From assembly GCA_903872875.1 (NCBI GenBank), contig CAIQMJ010000215.1:1-15859 (forward strand): DNA of 15,859 bases, written 5' to 3'. Below the pieces are notes generated by a model. The model did no database searches, was not told the DNA's origin, and worked only from the letters and a program-made list of their open reading frames with translations. The translations under genes were made by a program, and so were the position numbers. This document shows positions 6,810 through 11,506 of this stretch, one piece after another. This DNA is from an uncultured Variovorax sp. (GTDB lineage Bacteria; Pseudomonadota; Gammaproteobacteria; Burkholderiales; Burkholderiaceae_C). Every line of letters begins with the position of its first letter. The first letter of the stretch is position 1.

Positions 6810-6823
6810 AGCCGGAGCAATGT

Positions 6824-7036
6824 TCAGTACAGCTTCTTGGGGAGCTGCATGCTGCGCACGCGCTTGTAGTGGCGCTTGACAGCCGCAGCCTTCTTGCGCT
6901 TGCGCTCGGCGGTCGGCTTTTCGTAGAACTCGCGGGCACGCAGGTCGGTCAGCAGGCCGAGCTTTTCGATGGTGCGCTTGAAGCGGCGCAGGGCGACGTC
7001 GAAAGGCTCGTTTTCTTTAACGCGGATGGTGGTCAT
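6824..7036 (-). CDS. rpsU: 30S ribosomal protein S21
   Basis: A complete 70-residue S21: [21 protein letters not shown] at the N-terminus, the [20 protein letters not shown] basic core, and the C-terminal [13 protein letters not shown]. Length and charge match the family exactly. S21 binds near the anti-Shine-Dalgarno end of 16S rRNA and aids initiation. The ATG at 7036 has no strong Shine-Dalgarno, which is of interest because S21 itself affects Shine-Dalgarno use. The gene has its own extended -10 promoter about 110 bp upstream, a structured leader, and an intrinsic terminator downstream. Confidence 0.98.
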
Positions 7037-7075
7037 TGTTGAATCGTTGAACTGAATTTGGCCTGGAGAGATCGA

Positions 7076-7124
7076 GGCCCCGGGCCGGGGTTCCTCAACT
7101 GAAAATCTTGTGCGGCCGTTGAGG
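7076..7124 (-). promoter_or_regulatory. Structured 5' leader of rpsU (candidate cis-regulatory RNA)
   Basis: The predicted rpsU leader runs from about 7139 to 7037. It contains a perfect 7-bp inverted repeat, CCTCAAC (7093-7099) with GTTGAGG (7118-7124), and a GC-rich stem from CCCC and GGGG in the 7078-7090 region. Several ribosomal-protein operons use such leaders for autoregulation, but I know of no family that this matches. The pairing is seen; the function is inference. Confidence 0.4.
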
Positions 7125-7146
7125 GGAGGCCAAAAGTTAGCCAGAA

Positions 7147-7152
7147 ATTATA
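7147..7152 (-). promoter_or_regulatory. Extended -10 promoter of rpsU
   Basis: The minus strand reads TTGCTATAAT, a consensus TATAAT with the TGn extension directly upstream. No TTGACA-like -35 is found at 16-18 nt, which the extended -10 can compensate for. Transcription would begin near 7140, giving a leader of about 100 nt before rpsU. Confidence 0.75.
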
Positions 7153-7188
7153 GCAAGAAATGGCTTTCCCCCAGGCCTCGCGCACTTC

Positions 7189-7256
7189 GTGTCGCTTTCT
7201 CCAACCCCTTCCGGGGGGCGACACCAGTGGCCCGGCGAAGCCGGTTCGGCAGTGTC
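7189..7256. repeat. Imbricated inverted repeats, candidate intergenic repeat element
   Basis: In the baiN-rpsU gap, GTGTCGC (7189-7195) pairs perfectly with GCGACAC (7218-7224). The last five bases of the latter, GACAC (7220-7224), also pair with GTGTC (7252-7256), so two folds exclude each other. Inside the second fold is CCGGC-GAA-GCCGG (7232-7244), a tight triloop hairpin; inside the first is CCCC-TTCC-GGGG (7205-7216). There is no U-run. It resembles short intergenic palindromic elements that I recall from Comamonadaceae genomes, which was not verified. The rest of the 7037-7297 gap holds the rpsU promoter and leader and nothing else I can support. Confidence 0.5.
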
Positions 7257-7297
7257 TCTGGACCTCGCTTCGGCGTAAGGGCGCGCGTCGAGCCGTC

Positions 7298-8533
7298 TCA
7301 GGCGCCTGGTTTGAGCGCCTGCGCGCAGGCATGGGCGCTGGCCCAGGCCCACTGGAAGTTGTAGCCGCCGAGCCAGCCGGTGACGTCGACGACTTCGCCG
7401 ATGAAGTAGAGGCCGGCTTGCTTCGACGATTCCAGGGTCTGCGAAGAGAGTTCGCGGGTGTCGACGCCGCCGGCGGTCACCTCGGCCTTCTTGTAGCCCT
7501 CGGTGCCGGACGGCGTGATCTGCCAGCGTGCGATGCGGTCGGCCAACGCGGCGAGCGCGCGGTCCGCGGCTTCGTTGATGGGGCGCTGCAGCGCGGCGTC
7601 GTTGCCGACCCAGGCTTCGGCCAGGCGGGACGGCACGAGCGTCGCCAGCTCGTTGGCGATCTTCTTGCGCGAGCGTGCCTTGGCTTCGCCGAGCGCCTGC
7701 GCGACGTCGGTGCCCGGTGCGAAGTCGATGCTCAGCGGCACACCTTCGCGCCAGTAGCTCGAGATCTGCAGCACGGCCGGCCCGGACAGGCCGCGGTGCG
7801 TGAACAGCAGGTCTTCCAGGAATGCCATGCGGTCCTTCTTGCTGCCGGTCTCGATCTGCACCGGGAGCGCGAGCCCGGCCAGGCCCGCGTACGGGGCCCA
7901 GCCTTCGCCTGCGAAGGTCAGCGGCACCAGCGCAGGGCGCGGCGCGATCGTGCGCAAGCCGAACTGTTGCGCGATGCGGTAGCCGAAGTCGCTGGCGCCG
8001 AGCTGCGGGATCGACAGCCCGCCCGTGGCGATCACCACTTGCGGGGTGTCGACCGGGCCGCGATCGGTGTCGAGGCGATAGGCGCCTGCATGCGCCACGT
8101 CGCCATCGGCCGCCGTGTAGCTGACCTTCTTGACGCCACACGGCTGCCAGCGCGTGACGCCACCGGCGTCGCATTCGGCCAGCAGCATATCGATGATCTG
8201 CTGCGACGGGCCGTCGCAGAAGAGCTGGCCCTTGTGCTTTTCGTGGAATGCGATGCCGTGCCGTTCGATCAGTCCGATGAACTGCTGCGGCGTGTAGCGC
8301 GACAGCGCCGAGCGGCAGAAGTTCGGGTTGTCGCTGACGAAGTGCTTCTGCGGCGCCCGAACGTCGAGGTCGCGGTTGGTGAAGTTGCATCGGCCGCCAC
8401 CGGAGATGCGTATCTTCTCGGCCACGCGCTCGCTATGGTCGACGAGCAGCACCTTCAGTCCGCGGTGGCCCGCCTGGGCGGCGCAGAAGAGTCCGGCTGC
8501 GCCGGCGCCGATGACGACGACATCGAAGTTCAA
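7298..8533 (-). CDS. NAD(P)/FAD-dependent oxidoreductase, HI0933/BaiN family
   Basis: A 411-residue flavoprotein. The N-terminal dinucleotide-binding motif VVVIGAGAAGLFCAAQAG is at residues 5-22, the family signature SGGGRCNFTN at 44-53, and a C-terminal FAD-contact segment GEVVDVTGWLGGYNFQWAWASAHA closes the protein. This is the HI0933-like group, annotated as BaiN or aminoacetone oxidase-like; the physiological substrate is generally unknown. The start is TTG at 8533: it gives the expected short lead before the Rossmann strand and has GGAAGGG 8 nt upstream, while no ATG is suitably placed. It begins 4 nt after the stop of the desaturase-family gene, so the two are very likely coupled. Confidence 0.92.
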   Translation of the reverse strand: MNFDVVVIGAGAAGLFCAAQAGHRGLKVLLVDHSERVAEKIRISGGGRCNFTNRDLDVRAPQKHFVSDNPNFCRSALSRYTPQQFIGLIERHGIAFHEKHKGQLFCDGPSQQIIDMLLAECDAGGVTRWQPCGVKKVSYTAADGDVAHAGAYRLDTDRGPVDTPQVVIATGGLSIPQLGASDFGYRIAQQFGLRTIAPRPALVPLTFAGEGWAPYAGLAGLALPVQIETGSKKDRMAFLEDLLFTHRGLSGPAVLQISSYWREGVPLSIDFAPGTDVAQALGEAKARSRKKIANELATLVPSRLAEAWVGNDAALQRPINEAADRALAALADRIARWQITPSGTEGYKKAEVTAGGVDTRELSSQTLESSKQAGLYFIGEVVDVTGWLGGYNFQWAWASAHACAQALKPGA

Positions 8534-8537
8534 GGTC

Positions 8538-9662
8538 TCAGCCCTTCCAGACGAAGGGAAACTTCAGCTGCTTGAAGAAGCCGTTCGGGACGTAGTCGCC
8601 GAGCACCCCGTACTGCTCGGGCCAGAGCCGGGTACTTTTCACGGCGGTGCCGAAGAGATGGTCGAGGAAGGCGTAATGCGCCGCGTAGTTCCGGTCGAGT
8701 GCTTCCTGGTCCTGCGCATGGTGCCAGTGATGGAAGTTGGGCGTGACGATGACGTAGCGCAGCGGTCCGAGCCGCACGTTCACGTTGCAGTGGTTGAACA
8801 CCGCCTGGAAGCCGACCACCACGATGTAGGCGTCGATCACTTCCTTGCTGAAGCCCAGCACGTAGATCGGCGCCAGCACCAGCGTGCGCGTGATGAGCAG
8901 CTCCAGGATGTGCTGGCGCGAGCCGGCCATCCAGTCCATGCTCTTCACGCTGTGGTGCACCGCGTGCAGGCGCCACAGCGTCGGCACTTCGTGGTAGGCC
9001 CGGTGCGTCCAGTACTGCACGAGGTCAGCCACCAGGATGATCAGCAGCAGCCCGGCCCAGAACGGCAGGTTGCCGACCCAGCCCCGGATGCCGTCGTTGG
9101 CGGCCCAGCCGAACAGCCTGTGCACCATCAGGTTGGTCGCCAGCAGCACGAAGCCGACGATCATGTGGTTCACGACGAAGTGGTGGAAGTCGGTCTGCCA
9201 CTCGGCGCGGAACACCGGCTGGTCCTTGCGGTGCGCGAACAGCTTCTCGATGAAGATGAAGATCAGCGCGGAGCCGAGCAGGTCGAGGATAAACCAGTCC
9301 AGGCCGATGTACGGCGTGTTGTCCGCGAAGTCGTGCACCGGCACCTTGTGGCCGCCCAGCAGCGCGGAGGACACGACCAGCAGGAAAGCTGCCGACGAGA
9401 GCCAGCGCGAGCGGTTGAAGACGATGTTGACCAGGGCCAGCCCGCCCGACACCACCAGTGCGACCAGCAGGATGATGCGCATCAGGTCGACGTTGTAGCT
9501 CTTGCGCAGCTCCGGCGTCGTGAGGTATTGCGGGAAATGAAACGCTAGCACGCCGAGGAAGCAGAGGATGCCCAGGCTGAGCGCGATCGTACCGGTGACC
9601 AGACCCCGGCCGCGTGGCAGCTCGCCATGGCTTGCAGTGAATTCGTTGAGTTTTTCGAGCAT
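8538..9662 (-). CDS. Sterol desaturase/fatty acid hydroxylase-family membrane protein
   Basis: A 374-residue integral membrane di-iron enzyme. The histidine clusters of the superfamily are intact: HRAYH (220-224), HAVHH (233-237), His291 in FNHCNV, and HHWHH (311-315). These ligate two irons on the cytoplasmic side. The N-terminal half carries several hydrophobic spans (about 22-44, 60-82, 90-102, 120-140, 165-185), and a further span at 200-217 leads into the first His box. Members hydroxylate or desaturate lipids, sterols, hopanoids or carotenoids using O2; the substrate here is not deducible. The ATG at 9662 has CAGGAG 7 nt upstream. It is followed directly by the HI0933-type flavoprotein, which could be a functional partner, though no evidence shows electron transfer between them. 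Confidence 0.9.
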   Translation of the reverse strand: MLEKLNEFTASHGELPRGRGLVTGTIALSLGILCFLGVLAFHFPQYLTTPELRKSYNVDLMRIILLVALVVSGGLALVNIVFNRSRWLSSAAFLLVVSSALLGGHKVPVHDFADNTPYIGLDWFILDLLGSALIFIFIEKLFAHRKDQPVFRAEWQTDFHHFVVNHMIVGFVLLATNLMVHRLFGWAANDGIRGWVGNLPFWAGLLLIILVADLVQYWTHRAYHEVPTLWRLHAVHHSVKSMDWMAGSRQHILELLITRTLVLAPIYVLGFSKEVIDAYIVVVGFQAVFNHCNVNVRLGPLRYVIVTPNFHHWHHAQDQEALDRNYAAHYAFLDHLFGTAVKSTRLWPEQYGVLGDYVPNGFFKQLKFPFVWKG

Positions 9663-9691
9663 CCCTGACTCCTGACGTTGTTATCGGCAGG

Positions 9692-9697
9692 ATTCTA
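9692..9697 (-). promoter_or_regulatory. Candidate -10 box for the desaturase-flavoprotein pair
   Basis: The minus strand reads TAGAAT, about 30 nt before the desaturase ATG and just after the cobA stop codon. A start near 9685 would leave a 20-nt leader with the Shine-Dalgarno. The -35 region is poor. The gap has no terminator after cobA, so readthrough from the nitrate operon is also possible. Confidence 0.4.
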
Positions 9698-9711
9698 GGT
9701 GCCGGGTTTCG

Positions 9712-10506
9712 TCAGGTTCCGAAGTGGCCGGCGCCCTCGGTGGCCGCTGCCGCGGCGATGCCGCGCAGCACGTCGCCGACCACGATCACGGCCGGGCTGG
9801 CCAGTCGCGCATCGGCGATGTCCTGCTGCAGCCGGCCGAGTGTCGTCACGGCATGGCGCTGGTGCGGCAGGCTTGCGTGTTGCACGACCGCGACGGGCGT
9901 CGACGCCGGCAGTCCGTGAAGCAGCTCTCGCTGGATGTGCGCGGCGCCTGCGACGCCCATGTAGATCACGAGCGTGAGCCGCGCGTGGTGCACGGCTGCG
10001 CCGAGTGCGCGCCAGTCGGTCGGGTCCGATGCGGCCGCCGCGCCGGTCTTCGCGTGGCCGGTGACGAACACCACGCCTTGCGCATGATCGCGGTGCGTCA
10101 GCGGCACGCCCAGCGCGGTCACTGCGGCGAGGCCGGCCGTGATGCCGTTGACCACGGCGACCTCGATTCCCGCCTCGCGCAGATGCTCGACCTCTTCGCC
10201 GCCGCGGCCGAAGATGAACGGGTCGCCGCCCTTGAGCCGCACCACCGTCTCGCCTTCGCGCACGGCGGTGATCATCAGCTTCTCGATGAAGGACTGCGGC
10301 GTGCTCTTGCAGCCGCCGCGCTTGCCGACGTGCACGATGCGTGCACCGGATCGCGCGTGGCCGAGTACCGCTTCGTTCACGAGGTCGTCGACGAACAGCA
10401 CGGTGGCGGCCTGGATGGCCTTGACGGCCTTGAGTGTCAGCAGTTCCGGGTCGCCGGGGCCGGCGCCGACCAGCGTGCAGCGGCCCTGGAATGGGTGGTT
10501 GTTCAT
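9712..10506 (-). CDS. cobA: Uroporphyrinogen-III C-methyltransferase (SUMT)
   Basis: A 264-residue stand-alone SUMT. It transfers two methyl groups from S-adenosylmethionine to uroporphyrinogen III to give precorrin-2, the precursor of siroheme and cobalamin. Signatures are VGAGPGDPELLTLKA (13-27), the second motif RLKGGDPFIFGRGGEE (90-105), GITAGLAA (121-128) and VPLTHRD (134-140). There is no CysG-type N-terminal ferrochelatase/oxidase domain, so siroheme completion needs another enzyme encoded elsewhere. The ATG at 10506 overlaps the ybiB stop by 4 bp (ATGA). Its place at the end of the nirBD-nasA operon fits supply of siroheme to NirB. A longer frame reaching 11430 is a shadow of ybiB. 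Confidence 0.95.
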   Translation of the reverse strand: MNNHPFQGRCTLVGAGPGDPELLTLKAVKAIQAATVLFVDDLVNEAVLGHARSGARIVHVGKRGGCKSTPQSFIEKLMITAVREGETVVRLKGGDPFIFGRGGEEVEHLREAGIEVAVVNGITAGLAAVTALGVPLTHRDHAQGVVFVTGHAKTGAAAASDPTDWRALGAAVHHARLTLVIYMGVAGAAHIQRELLHGLPASTPVAVVQHASLPHQRHAVTTLGRLQQDIADARLASPAVIVVGDVLRGIAAAAATEGAGHFGT

Positions 10507-11408
10507 GCGTGGGTTGCCAATGTTCTGATGTGGTCGACCTGGCGTGCGATCGCGTCGGGCAGCGGTGCTTCGCCGGCCAGCACGCGGCGCGTGTAGGCGA
10601 CCGTGGTGTCGAGGTCGATCCCGGCCGGCAGGCCCGGTACTTCGGACAGCGTGCCGGGCTGCTGTGCCTGCAGCGTGCTGCGCGTACCGCGCACGAAGCC
10701 GTCGATCTGCGCGGTGCGGCGGGGGTCCGACACCACCTCGCCTTCGAGGCCGCGCGATAGCAGGGCGGTGGTCTGCATCAGCTCGAAGGTCTCTGCCATC
10801 GAGGTCGCGTATTCGGGATGCGTGTAGCTGGCGACCACCACGTTCGGGCCGTCCGCTGGCTGCATCAGCTTGACCACGCTGTGGCCCGGATTGCGCAGGC
10901 CGACCACGCGGCGCACGTCGAGCAGTCGCTTCAGGCCCGCGTGGAGCAGTTCGGTCGGTGCGAAGGCAACTTCGCCGGGCGCGATCGGACGCACGGCGTT
11001 CAGCGCGTCGATGCCCATGGCGGCCAGAACGCTCGAGGCCAGCACCCGGGTCGATTCGGTCGCCGCGCCGTGCACAAGCACCGGCAGGCCTTCGCGCGCC
11101 AGCAGCAGCGCCAGCAGCGGCGTCAGCACCGGCAGCTTGCGCGCGCCGTTGTAGCTCGGCAGCACGATCAGCGGCTTGGTGCCCGCCGGAAAGCGCGCCA
11201 GCCGTGCATGGGTGGCGTCGAGAAAGCCGGCCATCTCTTCCGGTGTTTCGCCCTTGATGCGCATGGCGAGGCAGAACGCGCCGATCTCGAGGTCGGTCAC
11301 GCTGCCGTCCAGCACCTGGCCGAACAGATCGGCCGCCTGTTCGCGTGCGAGCGGGCGGGCGCCGCGCGCGCCGCGGCCGATTTCCTTGATGTAGTGGCTG
11401 ATTCCCAT
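10503..11408 (-). CDS. ybiB: YbiB-type DNA-binding protein (TrpD2 family)
   Basis: A 301-residue member of the anthranilate phosphoribosyltransferase-like TrpD2/YbiB family. It has the TrpD fold: an N-terminal helical part with IKEIGRGARGARPL and FCLAMRIKGETPEEMAGFLDA, then the alpha/beta part with LPSYNGARKLP and PVLVHGAATESTRV. E. coli YbiB binds nucleic acids without sequence preference and has no shown transferase activity. The start is uncertain. The ATG at 11408 gives the family N-terminus MGISHYIKEIGRG but has no Shine-Dalgarno. A GTG at 11510, overlapping the nasA stop and preceded by GAGGTG, would add 34 residues. I prefer 11408. It sits between nasA and cobA, overlapping cobA by 4 bp, so it belongs to the nitrate-assimilation transcript. 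Confidence 0.88.
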   Translation of the reverse strand: MGISHYIKEIGRGARGARPLAREQAADLFGQVLDGSVTDLEIGAFCLAMRIKGETPEEMAGFLDATHARLARFPAGTKPLIVLPSYNGARKLPVLTPLLALLLAREGLPVLVHGAATESTRVLASSVLAAMGIDALNAVRPIAPGEVAFAPTELLHAGLKRLLDVRRVVGLRNPGHSVVKLMQPADGPNVVVASYTHPEYATSMAETFELMQTTALLSRGLEGEVVSDPRRTAQIDGFVRGTRSTLQAQQPGTLSEVPGLPAGIDLDTTVAYTRRVLAGEAPLPDAIARQVDHIRTLATHA

Positions 11409-11411
11409 GGG

Positions 11412-11480
11412 TGCGGGGATTGTCCCGCAAGCCTTATGCCTCCGGACGGCGTCCCTTATGCAGAAAGCGCCGAATGGCGC
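11412..11480 (-). repeat. Two hairpins in the nasA-ybiB gap
   Basis: TGCGGG (11412-11417) and CCCGCA (11424-11429) form a 6-bp stem ending 3 nt before the preferred ybiB ATG. GCGCC (11467-11471) and GGCGC (11476-11480) form a 5-bp stem with a 4-nt loop, followed on the minus strand by TTTC. Both would be coding if ybiB starts at the GTG at 11510. As non-coding elements they could attenuate or gate ybiB-cobA expression. Confidence 0.4.
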
Positions 11481-11506
11481 CGCGGCCCGCGAAGCCTCGC
11501 CGGTGC

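Noticed and set aside
7037..7364. Small open frames in the baiN-rpsU gap
   Set aside because: They overlap the rpsU promoter, leader and inverted repeats or run into the flavoprotein gene, have no ribosome binding site, and show no family resemblance.
8328..9548. Plus-strand open frame of 406 codons
   Set aside because: It lies opposite the desaturase-family and flavoprotein genes. Its His, Gln and Asp richness reflects complementary codons of a membrane protein, not a protein fold.
10507..11430. N-terminal extension of the cobA frame
   Set aside because: This part is a shadow of ybiB in another frame, with low-complexity Arg/Ala/Gly translation; the SUMT domain begins right after the ATG at 10506.
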